Origin: Chelonoidis abingdonii
Lineage: Eukaryota > Chordata > Testudines > Testudinidae
Assembly (NCBI RefSeq): GCF_003597395.2
Contig: NC_133773.1
Location: 75,117,135-75,181,134, forward strand
DNA: 64,000 bases
Reading direction: 5' to 3'
The position numbers were made by a program, and so were the translations under genes. The notes beneath the pieces were generated by a model. It saw nothing but the letters and a program-made list of their open reading frames with translations, searched no databases and was not told the origin of the DNA. Below are positions 1-10,370 of this stretch, in pieces. Within the stretch, counting starts at the first letter, position 1. The number at the start of each line of letters is the position of its first letter.

Positions 1-308
1 AGAGGATGGAGTTAGGCTGTTCTCAGTGGTGGCAGATAACAGAACAAGAAGCAATGGTCTCAAGCTGCAGTGGAGGAGGTCTAGGTTGGATATTAGGAAA
101 AAAACTATTTCACTAGGAGGGTGGTGAAGCACTGGAATGGGTTACCTAGGGAGGGGGTAGAATCTCCATCCTTAGAGGTTTTTAAGGCCCAGCTTGATAA
201 ATTCCTGGCTGGGATGATTTAGTTGGTGTTGGTCCTGCTTTGAGCAAGGGATTGGACGAGATGACCCCCTGAGGTCTCTTCCAACCCTAGTAGCCTATGA
301 TTCTGTTC
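1..308 (+). mobile_element. CR1 LINE 3' end (5' truncated by window edge)
   Basis: The first 230 bases translate, with lesions, into the C-terminal tail of a CR1 reverse-transcriptase ORF: words like [19 protein letters not shown] and [18 protein letters not shown] are readable. A short 3' UTR follows with 'gaggtctcttccaaccct' and a terminal 'tatgattctg', the kind of short end repeat CR1 elements carry. The ORF has frameshifts and stops, so it is a dead copy. The 5' part lies outside the window. Confidence 0.9.
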
Positions 309-351
309 AAGATCTCCTGCTTTATTTAGCATTTCTTTCTTGCCATTTGTC

Positions 352-520
352 CAGGGTACTATCACTTCTCTTGCTCTTTCTCTCTGTTTCTTTCCCATTT
401 TCCCTCAATCCCATCTTCTGCACTCCTGCTCCAATAATCTATCCTGTGCCTATCCCACTACCCAAACCTAATCTCTGCCAACATTCATCCTGTTTACCCA
501 ACTCTTCTCAATGAATTATC
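352..520. repeat. Pyrimidine-rich tract
   Basis: About 170 bases dominated by C and T on the plus strand, with repeated words such as tctttctctctgtttctttccc. It is low-complexity rather than a perfect microsatellite. It resembles the tract at 54.3-54.5 kb, so it may be part of a dispersed repeat. Confidence 0.5.
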
Positions 521-570
521 AGACCCTAAATAAATACAATTCCCCAGAATCCTTTTTTCAGCCCCTAGTC

Positions 571-904
571 CAGTGGTGCGCAACCTTATTACACAAGAGA
601 CCCACATAAATCTAACCACAACCTTGTGTGGGGCAAACAGATTCTACGTATTTTAACAAGATTTAAAGTCACCTGTGTTGATTTATATTTTAAGTTCAGC
701 TTGTTTTGAATGTATTTAGACAGTCTGTTTCTATGTACAGCATTGTCTATTTACACACTATGTAAACTAAAATGATGTAAACATGATGACAGAATACTAA
801 TGAATCAGCTGTTACTATATTGTGTTGAAGCAGGGCCGTGGGCCTTATGAAATGCTTTGGTGGATAGTTCATGGCCTGTGGGCCTTAGGTTGGGCACCCA
901 CTCC
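571..904. mobile_element. hAT-like non-autonomous DNA transposon
   Basis: The left end CAGTGGTGCGCAACCTTA and the right end, read in reverse, GAGTGGGTGCCCAACCTAAG form imperfect terminal inverted repeats of the CAGTGGT type typical of hAT elements. A subterminal 'gcctgtgggcc' block is also typical. About 334 bp, no coding capacity. No clear 8-bp target duplication is visible at the ends, so the copy is old or an end is eroded. Confidence 0.7.
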
Positions 905-1072
905 ATCAATCCAACCTGTGATGCTGACCCCACTCCCCAGCAAAGCACAGTGCTCTTCAGGCCACAAGTTGACTGTTGAAAGTTAAAACTGGTAAGGAAG
1001 TATCTGAAAATATTGCTTGCAGTTAAGGCAGCAGCTAATGCACATTGTCATAGCAAGGGATGTTACTAGATG

Positions 1073-1320
1073 GAGCCATGGTTAGAGCATCAGACCAGCC
1101 ATGAGCCCTGGGTTGTTAGTGAAGATGACCCATATTTAATGTATGGAGCCACGGTAGCTCTGTACTCTTGGACAAATGACTCAATTTCTCCTTGCCTTTG
1201 TTTCCTCATGTGTAAAATTTCCGGTAACTTGCATGGTATGCTGAGCTGAGAAAATGCAGTATTTGTTCTTTTAAAAATGAAAGACATTATATAAGTAAGT
1301 GTATTATTACAAATAGATGA
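1073..1320 (+). mobile_element. MIR-like core SINE, nearly full length
   Basis: The head has a tRNA-like 'gccatggttagagcatcaga' and a weak B-box-like 'cctgggttgt'. The middle reads like the MIR core and tail: 'cttggacaaatgactcaatt', then 'gtttcctcatgtgtaaaat'. The order and spacing match mammalian and amniote MIR elements. Strongly diverged, so ancient. Confidence 0.7.
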
Positions 1321-1617
1321 TAGCCAGGTGCATCTGGGAAGGCTCCCTTCCCTTTTTTTCATTGATATAGACGCATAAAACTGAATTGTCAAATCATCTA
1401 GGATTCTAGTTAAAGTATTATATAAAACTTGTAATTGCTAGATTGATTTCCTCTCTTACTCATGCATGAAGAGTTGTGAGATGAAACACAGGAAATATTA
1501 AGTCTTTAGGAATTACTTTTGCTCTCAGTTACACTCTTGCAACATGGGGCTAGTTGAAAGAGGGGAAAATTTGCCCCATAACATTTCAGATTCAAGTAGA
1601 GCAAATTTGAGCTATCT

Positions 1618-2023
1618 CAATGGTTCTTAGCCAGGGTACAGGTACCTGGGGATACACAGAGGTCTTCCAGGGAGTACATCAACTCATCTAGATATTTGCC
1701 TAGTTTTACAACAGGCTACATACAAAGCACTAGAAGAGTCAGTACAAACTAAAATTTCATACAGACAATGACTTGTTCATACTGTTCTATATACTATACA
1801 CTGAAATGTAAGTACAATATTTATATTCCAGTTGATTTATTTTATAATTATATGATAAAAAGGAGAAAGTAAGCAATATTTCAGTAATAGTTTTCTGTGA
1901 CACTTTGTATTTTTATGTCTGATTTTGTAAGCAAGTAGTTTAAGTGAGGTAAAACTTGGGGGTACACAAGTCAAATCAGATTCCTGAAAAGGGTACAGTA
2001 GTCTGAAATGTTGAGAGCCACTG
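1618..2023. mobile_element. hAT-like non-autonomous element with 8-bp target duplication
   Basis: The left end CAATGGTTCTTAGCCAGGG pairs with the right end, which reads CAGTGGCTCTCAAC in reverse: the CAGTGGTTCTCAAC type of hAT terminus. The flanks are AGCTATCT on the left (1610-1617) and ATCTATCT on the right (2024-2031), an 8-bp target duplication with one mismatch. The 406-bp interior has no ORF of note. Both ends carry a 'gggtac' word next to the terminus, consistent with a transposase-binding subterminal repeat. Confidence 0.85.
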
Positions 2024-2109
2024 ATCTATCTAACCATGTTGCATACTCTGGTGAGGGAGTGTTGAAAGACTATAGTTTTGCTTTGATACACTAGTATAAT
2101 ACTATTGAA

Positions 2110-2300
2110 GTCATAGAATTCAAGGCTAGAAAGGACCATTATGATAATTTAGTCTACCTTCCTGCATAACAGAGGCCCAAAAAATTAGCCCAACATTTTC
2201 TGCATTGACTCTTTGTCTGTTTGACCTACAGCATATCTTTCAGAAAGATATCCAGTCTTGAGTTAAAGATGGCCAATGATGGAGAATCCAGCATGTCCTG
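2110..2300 (-). mobile_element. CR1 LINE 3' UTR fragment
   Basis: Read on the minus strand this ends in the CR1-like 3' terminus; on the plus strand it starts 'tcatagaattcaaggctag' and continues with 'aaggaccattatgataattt', 'cttcctgcataacagaggcc' and 'gatggagaatccagcatgtc', phrases shared by many reptile CR1 3' ends. Only about 190 bp remain, consistent with the usual 5' truncation. Confidence 0.8.
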
Positions 2301-5300
2301 ATGTAGTCAATAGAGTTACTCTTGATTTGACCATGAGGCAAGCTTCTACTTTAGGTAGGTTTGATGAGAGAGTGTGAGAAATATGTAGGTTTACAATAAG
2401 CCAGAGAGGTTTCTAAAACACTTGTTATTGCCTTTCTAAACATTTCACTAGAACCTTAGGCTTTGTGAACTTGAGCCAATACTGACAGATGATGAACATC
2501 AGCTGTAAGGCAGGGATCAGCAGGATATGCCTTTGATAAGGGAATAATAAAGGAGAAAATGGGGAAAGGATCCAGTAAAATACCTTGGAAAATAGCCTCC
2601 TTCTAAATCAGAAGTCAAGTAGGTCTTAATTTTTTTAATGTGTGAAACACTTGCATGTTAGGTTTATTTATATAAAAATATTTATATATGAAAGAATTTT
2701 AGTCTTGCATCAGCCTGAGTAGATCACCTGTTAGTCATTTTAAATGCTTCCACACTAATCCAAACAAACAAACCTCAACCATGCAACCATATAAAAAGTC
2801 ATAACGGTTTCAAAACTCATCAGAAATGAAGATTTTCTTAATGTTTTCTTCTAAAGAGCCTGAATATTTGTCACTTGGCCTCAAAGCCATTTAGAATCCT
2901 GGAGTAAGCTGATATTTACCACCTCATAAAAATGCTTGTGTACACCTGAGTAGAGGGGGAAAAGTGACATTTTCTGGGGGTTTATAGGGTGGATCAGATT
3001 ACCTTTCTTAAAAGTAAGAGAAAGATCTTCATTTCTGCATCTTGGGTTGGGGGAAAATAGTGCCTGAAATGTCTTTTTTCTTTTCTTTTTTTTTTTAAAT
3101 CGGGGAGGATGGCTGTAGAAAACAGCTTCTAAAAATAGCTTTGAACAATATAAAACAACCTTACTGACTTGTAAAATCCCCTCTTGGAGAAAAAAAGTAT
3201 GTGTTTTGACTTTTATTTTCAATCAAAGGCTCTCCCGTGCATTCTTGAGAAAAGTAATAGCCACTCTATACTTCCCTTTATGCCAGTTTGGGGTTCTTTC
3301 AACTGCCATGTACTAAGAAATGTCTCAAAGATCTCTGAATACTTTGTGTAGCATGCATGCACTCTTAATGTCAGATCAGGAATCTATGTGTTGTATATCG
3401 TCTCTGCTCTACTGTCTGTTTTCCTCAAATGAATTATGATTTTAAATGTAAACACAAAATTAGCACAAAATATTTAAAATATTTTATAGTTGCAGAGTTT
3501 TTCCACAGTGTCGGCTTGTTTTCCATTCCTTCCATGACATCTCACAACTCTAAGTGCTCAATGACAGCCTGTAGAGGTTTTGCCATAATCCACCTTTATC
3601 CATTAACAGACACTCAATCACTAAAGTGCTTACTAGACTAAACATATTTATCCAACCAAATCACACTTTACAATGCAAAACTGCCAATCAGACCCCAGCT
3701 ATTAACGAGGAACTGCTTTAAGGGGATTTTGGTGTTTGTGCTGTGAAGAGCATGCTTACCTCCAACAAACCACTAAACCAAATTAACATAGCTGTATCCT
3801 CATAAAAGAAACCAGATATCCTGTTGTGAAAATAGAAAGCTTGGTAGGACAGGCCTCCTTTGATGGCTAACAGCGTGGCAGACGAAGGCTTCAGACTACA
3901 AATCTGGTTACCACAGGCTCATTACAAAACTCTAGCATTAAGCTTTTGCTAACTTTAAAAGCAAAATAAAAATGTATCATTTGGGTAACTCAGTAAGTCG
4001 TCAACTTACTAAGTTACTATAATAATTGCAATAAGTGCTGTAATTGTTGGATAAGGCTCCTTAATTCTAATTGCTCCTTTGTCCAAGATCATGTTATAAA
4101 AACTCTCGCATTAGCCAAAATAAAATCCAAGAGACACAAATGTGGTAGTAATAATAATTCTTTTTATTAGCCTGGCAAAGAGGAAGAGAACAAAGCTTTA
4201 AAAAGACTTCAAAGTTCTGACCAGGGGAAAAAAAAGTCTAGAATCGGGGAAACACGCATACTCTCTGCCCTTTTATTAGTCTCACGCAAACTAAGTGCCA
4301 TCACCACAACTTAGAGCTTGACAGCATTTCTTTCCCTGGCAGCAGGAAAAGTTACACCATGCATGTTGCAGAGCTAATTTAAGTTCTCTGTCAAAAACTA
4401 CATAAAACAGTCCTGTATATTCTCACTAAGAAGCCTTAATAGTTTTAGACTTATTGGTATTATGCCTCCTTTAAATATCAATATTTTAAAGCTGGGTTTG
4501 ACATTTGCTGGGACTTGATGTATTTCCTCCCCCCCGCTTAACCACAGCAAAAAATAAAGTTTAACTATGAGTAAAGTGGCTGATGGAATAAGTTGAAATT
4601 CATGTTATTTTAAAAAAATAGATTTTATTCATTAAAAAAAAAAACACCTTTCCCTTCCCTCTCTATTCCAAAATATTTCTGGCTTCGTGATTAATTTTAA
4701 TGTATTTCAATCTTTTTTTATTTATCAAAAATAATGAGCGCTTTTCTTTTTTACTAGCTTTTATAAACACTTCTGGGGAATATTTTATGAGCAGCTAGAA
4801 CAAGTTTTACTTTTTGGAGCGCAAACTTCATGTTGGAATCATTTACAAAATGAGTAAACCACAACATGCACAGATTTTCCAAAGATCCGCAGAGCATGCT
4901 TTATAAATTAGAGCTGAAACATATAAAGTACAAATTAAGTTGTCATGTAGCAGAAAATAACATAGTTTAGTGTGCTAGAGTTAGACAGCATACTCCAGAA
5001 TAGTGACATCGGATGCATGCTACTATGTCTTTAGTCTACATGCATTTTGAACAGTTAAATTTAGCTTAATATGTTAAATCTAAAATTAAATCTAAGTCCT
5101 AGTTGTATGTGGGTGAATATTAGCGTAGTTTTTCAGCTGAGGAAAACTGATGCAATGTTAAAATGTAATGATATAGCATTTGCCAGCGAGTTGTGTGTAT
5201 ATAAAGCAATGGTAAAAATCTTTGAAAAACCCAAATACAGGGTAAAATATTAAAAAGGGAAATAAAGAACAGATGTTTTATAAATCTAGACTCAGTGTTG

Positions 5301-5410
5301 TTGATATAACATAATACATTCTGGCATACCTGTAAATACACACTTGTATTTTAATTATACATTTTGTATATATTTAGTGAAAACGTTCAATGAAAAATTC
5401 TAAATCACAG
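2301..5410. other. AT-rich DNA without recognised genes
   Basis: No exon-like ORF or clear repeat. Notable only for a T-run near 3085-3096, several A-runs around 4610-4645, and an unusually smooth AT-rich stretch with many TAAT words from about 3640 to 4960 that could be conserved non-coding DNA. Conservation cannot be judged from one sequence. Confidence 0.5.
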
Positions 5411-5538
5411 TGCATCCGACGAAGTGGGTATTCACCCACGAAAGCTCATGCTCCAAAACGTCTGTTAGTCTATAAGGTGCCATGGGACTCTTTGCTGCTT
5501 TTACAGATCCAGACTAACAGAACTACCCCTCTGATACT
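5411..5538 (-). mobile_element. Turtle-type SINE, reverse orientation
   Basis: The plus strand reads 'tgcatccgacgaagtgggta', then 'aaagctcatgctccaaaacg', 'tctgttagtctataaggtgc' and 'agatccagactaacag'. This is a very common reptile short repeat in reverse orientation. Its 3' part holds a stem-loop, gtgggt (5424-5429) against acccac (5434-5439) with a 4-base loop. The head 'gttagtctggatctg' is tRNA-like. About 128 bp, close to full length. Confidence 0.85.
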
Positions 5539-5915
5539 TGAGTGCTAATAACATCTGTTTTCCTAAATCACTGTTTTCCTAATTAAATTAACCAAGAAGC
5601 CTGCACCCATGTGTACAATGTTGCCAGTTTTATTCTGTACTACTGCTTTTGAACTCTTCATTGTTCCATAACATGGACTGCTCACTGCTAATTTTTAATT
5701 AGCATTTTCTTTTTAAAGGTAACACATTTAGTGAAACACTGAAACTTTTCTATCAGCAGAAAGTGAGGAGAAATTAGTGAGAAGTGATTCTATAATATTT
5801 TGGAATGATTATTTAAATGAAAAACTACAGTAACATGAAAACATTTTCTTCTAATCATCAAACTAATGTGTTATGGTTAGCCACTAGAGGTTTCAGTCAA
5901 GTTCAGTAAAAACCC

Positions 5916-6030
5916 AAGGCCCAAACCATAACCACATACACACAAAAGACCAGAATCTCTGCTGAGTTACTTTAGGCAACTCTATTCAAGTCAATGGGTT
6001 TTTGTAGGAGTAACATGAGAATCTTGCCCA
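5916..6030. mobile_element. Small palindromic element, degraded
   Basis: Starts with 'ggcccaaaccat' and ends 'gaatcttgccca', with a 'caagtcaatggg' core. This is the pattern of a large class of small foldback elements in reptiles in which both ends are reverse complements around a 'gacttcaatggg' core. Heavily decayed. Confidence 0.4.
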
Positions 6031-6300
6031 CGGTTCCTACTCTAAGTACCATCCCCCCAGTTTTATTTACAAGCACAGCACTACACCTAATCACAGCTGA
6101 GTTCTGAAAAATGTCAAACTTTCCTCTTATTTTCTACTTGCTTCTTTAAATAGACATTCTTTATCCCTCAACATAACAGATCCATCCAAATTCTCTTTAT
6201 TTTCCACCATAGGGCAGCACCAGTTGGTTTGTCTTTCAGAAACTATACGACTTACTCTTCAGGTATAATCTACCAAAAAGTTTCTTCCAAATGCTACTTA

Positions 6301-6585
6301 GGCTGTGTGTACACCGCTTACCTTAGAGTGGTACAGCTGTGCAGATACAGACATGTTGCTGTAAGGTACACAGTATAGCCACTCTTTGCTGGCAGGAGAG
6401 AGCTCTCCTGCCTCCAATAAAACCACCCCCAATGATGGGCAGTACAGCAGGAGAACATCTTGCACTGACAAAGCGCTGTCCACACTGGTGCTTTTTGTAG
6501 TTAAAACTTTTGTCACTCAGGTGTGTGCTTTTTCACACTCCTGACTGACAAAAGTTTTAATGACAAAGGGCAGTGTACACATAGC
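6301..6585. mobile_element. Hairpin MITE, about 285 bp
   Basis: Outer ends are GGCTGTGTGTACAC on the left and GTGTACACATAGC on the right, 13-14 bp inverted repeats with one or two mismatches. Near the right end lies a second, stronger inverted repeat: 31-base arms at 6497-6527 and 6534-6564 around a 6-base loop. There is no transposase ORF. The target duplication is unclear (TTA on the left), so the superfamily is uncertain. Confidence 0.7.
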
Positions 6586-7056
6586 ATCAGTGTTAATATG
6601 GTTTGAAAGGGATGTAAGTTAGCAAATAAGTAATTTTTTAACTGTCTTTAAGCATCTTAGATTGACCTTTAACAGAAAGCATCCACTAGCTTTAAAGTAT
6701 CATCCACATTAAGCAATTTTAAAACTCCACATCCTTTAGGAATCTGGCTAATTTGCCACAAATTATGTTACTCTAAAGGAAAACGAACCAGCTGTTTTCC
6801 CTCTTAAATTCCTTACAGTGATAATTAGCCAAAGCAGATTTTGTAATCATTTATCTGAAGAGGGGTTCTAGAAGGCAATGACTATTATTGAGAGGTAATG
6901 TCTGTCCTACTATAAGCAGATATTTTACACAGGAATGAAAAACTTCAAACTTTCCTTTTTCTGTGCTGAAATTGGGAGAATATGTACAAACAGAATAAAC
7001 AAACATCTAGGGATAAACTTAGTATTGCCCCTGTTCCTTCTTAGTTTTCTACTGGA

Positions 7057-7218
7057 CAGGCCCACCCAGAGGATTCAGGGGACCTGGGGCAAAGCAATTT
7101 TGGGGACCCCTTCCATAAGAAAAAGTTTCAATACTATAGAATACTATATTCTTGTGGGGGCCACAGCAGGGCCTGGGGCAAATTGCCCTACTTGCCCCTC
7201 CCCCTATAGGTGGTCCTG
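7057..7218. mobile_element. hAT-like MITE with perfect 8-bp target duplication
   Basis: Left end CAGGCCCACCCAGAGGAT; right end in reverse CAGGACCACCTATAGGGG. The 162-bp element is flanked exactly by CTACTGGA at 7049-7056 and 7219-7226, an intact 8-bp duplication as hAT transposases make. The interior is GC-richer than its surroundings ('ggcctggggcaaattgcc'). Two opposed ORFs over it are artefacts of this composition. Confidence 0.93.
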
Positions 7219-7690
7219 CTACTGGATCTAAAGGAGGTGTACAGACTTCCCCCAACAGTTCGATAGCAAACTGAATTGGAAGTAAATAGTGTTTTACATC
7301 AGCAGGATGTTCTGTCCTTACAAAGACAGAGTTTGTGTCCCTCCACTCTTTCTTCTAGCTAAGCTTTCTAGGAAACCAATTGAAGAAGAAATTCAGCTGC
7401 TAAAATGAAAGCTTTGTGCTAGACTACGTGCAGATATTTTTTGTGGATATTTGCTTAGACATGTGAGAACATGTAAAACACGCTCATTTGTTCTGTGCTT
7501 AAGATAATTCAGCGTGATGCTGAAAGGATCCAAATTGGAATCCACAAATACATTACCTAAAATGGTCTCGTTTTAATTCAGTAACTATATTTTGTTTACT
7601 AAAATGATATGGGTTACATTTTTTCCTCATATAAATAAGTGTGAAAAGCTTTGGAGTCAAATTTCAAATGTATTCTGAGTTGTATGCAGC

Positions 7691-7802
7691 ATTGTTGTAG
7701 CCATGTCAGTCCCAGGATATTAGAGACTCAAGGTGGGTAAGGTTAAGTTTGTCTCTCTCACCAATAGAAGTTGCTCTAATAAAAAATATTACCTCACCCA
7801 CT
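7691..7802. mobile_element. SINE copy with internally inverted halves
   Basis: Bases 7691-7744 read as the SINE head in plus orientation ('gttgtagccatgtcagtccc', 'aggatattagagactcaagg'). Bases 7746-7802 read as the body of the same family in minus orientation ('gtttgtctctctcaccaata', 'aatattacctcaccca'). In the ordinary copy at 14.48 kb the body is in the plus direction. The two halves are therefore joined head to inverted body. Confidence 0.7.
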
Positions 7803-7994
7803 TCCCCAACCATTTTGGCTAGATACAATAAAATAGGGCAAGTTGTGGTATATTTTCTGTACTCCTTATTGATTGGGCCTAGTTCATGTGATCAGGAGGA
7901 TCAATAGAAGCTATATCAATTGGTTTTTCAGAGGTGCTGTGTTTAAGTCTAAGTCCTGATCCAGACAGGACAGTCTTTGCCCCTCAGAATTAAA

Positions 7995-8013
7995 AATATA
8001 TATATATATATAT
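7995..8013. repeat. (TA)n microsatellite
   Basis: A run of about nine TA units following 'taaaaa'. A shorter TA run lies at 8902-8913. Confidence 0.9.
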
Positions 8014-10159
8014 CCTAATCTGTGTCTGACTCTAGAAAGCAATGGTCTAGGTTAGCACATTATTATTCTTAATTCCATTATTTTGCAGAAACTTGCTCTT
8101 TAACCTTATATGAAATATGTAACATGACTTTGCATGAGAAGAATTTCCTGATTCAGAATCGTTCCTTACCAAGTCACCAGCAACTGTTTGGACACAATCT
8201 TCCTTCAGCCCCAACAACTTTGTGCAGCAAGTGTCTTCACAAAAAACACATACTTGTTCATAACAAAAACATTAATGTCAGGAGAACCTTGCAGCTCAAA
8301 CACCCATTTATAGCACTATCAAATAGCTGTTTTCCTTACTTGCTTCCATGGACCATAACAGTTCACAACTTTGTGGCAGTGACTGTATTAAATGTACACT
8401 TAGTATACTCTGGACATGATTTGTACCTACAGATGTTATTGCACATTCCTCCCTCCTCCATAATCTTTCCCTGTTCTCCATAGTTTTCCCTCTTCATCTA
8501 CTTCACACTCCTCTTCGCCATATTTATTTTAGAAAGTGACAGGATTTTTTTTATATGTTCTCTACCATCTTCAAAAGATGTCCCCTGTCCCTTCACAAAG
8601 ACAAAATCCTCAGATCCTGGCTGTGTGAAACCATACTACCGGAAATTTGTGTACTGGTTCAAGCAATGCAAACATGGACCTTTCTGAACATGTGCTGGGT
8701 CACGTGACCTGGTTTTTACTCTCAGTTTATTTGTTCATGCAAAGCTTTATCTAGTTGATTGTTTCAAAATCCTCTATTGAAAGGTCAAAAGATGGAAAAA
8801 AATCTGGTATCTGAATGTAACAGCCAACCACATCAAATTCTCGCAGTTTCCTCCCACTATATGCAGTATTTGTCTGACACTGATTACACATATCAATGAA
8901 AATATATATATATGTACATTTCTTACTGAAACGTCATGGGCAATGAATCACAATGACTAAGAGGAATAGGATTACCTTTTAAAATAAATTTGCAGTAATC
9001 TCTTTTTTTTTTAAATGTCATGGGTAATAATTCATTTGTTTGCTGCACACAGAGCTCTGAAACAAACCCATTTATGAATGCAGGGTGAGTCATTATTACC
9101 CTGATTAAGAGAGGGGAGGATTACTTTTTCATACATTTATCATGCTCTTCATCTGTTGTGCATTTATTTTGGAACCCAATTCCACCTACAATACAGGATC
9201 TGTGGTTGCAGATACCAAAGGAACTATACTGTACTACAATTTATACAATACTTCAGGAGGGAGGAGTGGAGGGAAAAGGAGGATAAGTCAGGCTATCAAG
9301 AAAAGGTAGGGTTTAAGATGGGATTTAAAGAAAAGAATGTTTCAGGAGCCTAGAAATTGGAAATTTCAGATAGATGAGACAGTGCAAATAAAAGGGTGGG
9401 TCCCCAAAATCCCGAATGGGGAAGGTCATAGAGGAGTAATATAGAAGTTTTCAAAACTAGAGAAGCTGATTCAGCTGGCAGGATATGGGACTAGTTCTCT
9501 GCTTTATTTCCTAGTAAAGACATCCTAAATTCTGTATATTTTCACACTTTCCCTTTGGTAATTATTGTAAAACTGAAATGGGTACAGAGGAACATGATAC
9601 TAAATAAGGTGTTTTCACAGAGTTCTGGTTCCCCAGTACACCAGCAAGTGAGGAAGCAAGTTAGGAACCATACTCCCATCTCCTGCATAGCACCACATTT
9701 CTTTGTCACCAAATTCTCATACTGCCTCAGAAAATGATATTCAGGAAAATGCTAGTAGTTAATATAATGCCTAAAACTTTTTTTTCTACAAATCAAAAGC
9801 CTTTGGGAAATCCTGGACTATTTATTTAAGGCAAATACAATTTTACTGTAGGAACTAAATGATGCACATGAGCCATCTCACTTTTCAGAGCAAACATTTG
9901 ATACTGCAGCAGCTCCTTTTTGTTTTTTTGAATGGTTATTAGTGTTAAGTTATAATTTAACATATGGTTAAACAGGAAGAGAATTAGCAGGGCTGACAGT
10001 GGATCTGTTAATAGACTAGCAAGATCTCTCTCCATTATTATTACACCCACAAATGCTTATCAGTGTAACAAAAATTGGATCAAGTGCTAGGCAAACTAAC
10101 TTTTGTGAGAAAAGCGCCAATGTACTCAAAAAGTATAACATGGCCAGACAGTACTAAGG
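8014..10159. other. AT-rich DNA without recognised genes
   Basis: No supported gene. It holds a 12-bp perfect palindrome GGTCACGTGACC (8698-8709), a T-run at about 9003-9012 and a purine-rich stretch at 9255-9350. The 119-residue ORF starting at 8124 has no recognisable domain and no coding-like composition. Confidence 0.5.
8698..8709. promoter_or_regulatory. Palindromic E-box, possible USF/TFE-type site
   Basis: GGTCACGTGACC is a perfect 12-bp palindrome centred on CACGTG, and includes the 10-bp GTCACGTGAC favoured by USF and MiT/TFE factors. It contains an unmutated CpG in a CpG-poor region. A single site by itself is weak evidence of function. Confidence 0.3.
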
Positions 10160-10370
10160 GAGGATGTGGTAACTGTGTACAAGTATTTGCAGGGTGTAAA
10201 TACCAAGTAAAAAGGAATTACGTTGGTTGGCACATAAGGGTATAGCTAGAATTATGGAGATAAAATTAATCAAAGGAATATTTAGGTGGAATGCCAAAGA
10301 CACTTCCTAACAGTGAAGATATTAGAATAGACACCCACAGGAAGTAAAAGCCCTACCTCTCAAATCATAG
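10160..10370 (+). mobile_element. CR1-like LINE fragment, C-terminal ORF region
   Basis: The plus strand reads in broken frames like the C-terminal part of CR1 ORF2: 'acaagtatttgcagggtgta' corresponds to YKYLQGV, then 'gagataaaattaatcaaagg' and 'acacttcctaacagtgaaga' (HFLTVK) follow. Several stops and indels are present. It is internal, not reaching the CR1 3' terminus. Confidence 0.6.

Noticed and set aside
8124..8483. 119-residue ORF
   Set aside because: Unrecognisable low-information sequence in AT-rich DNA.
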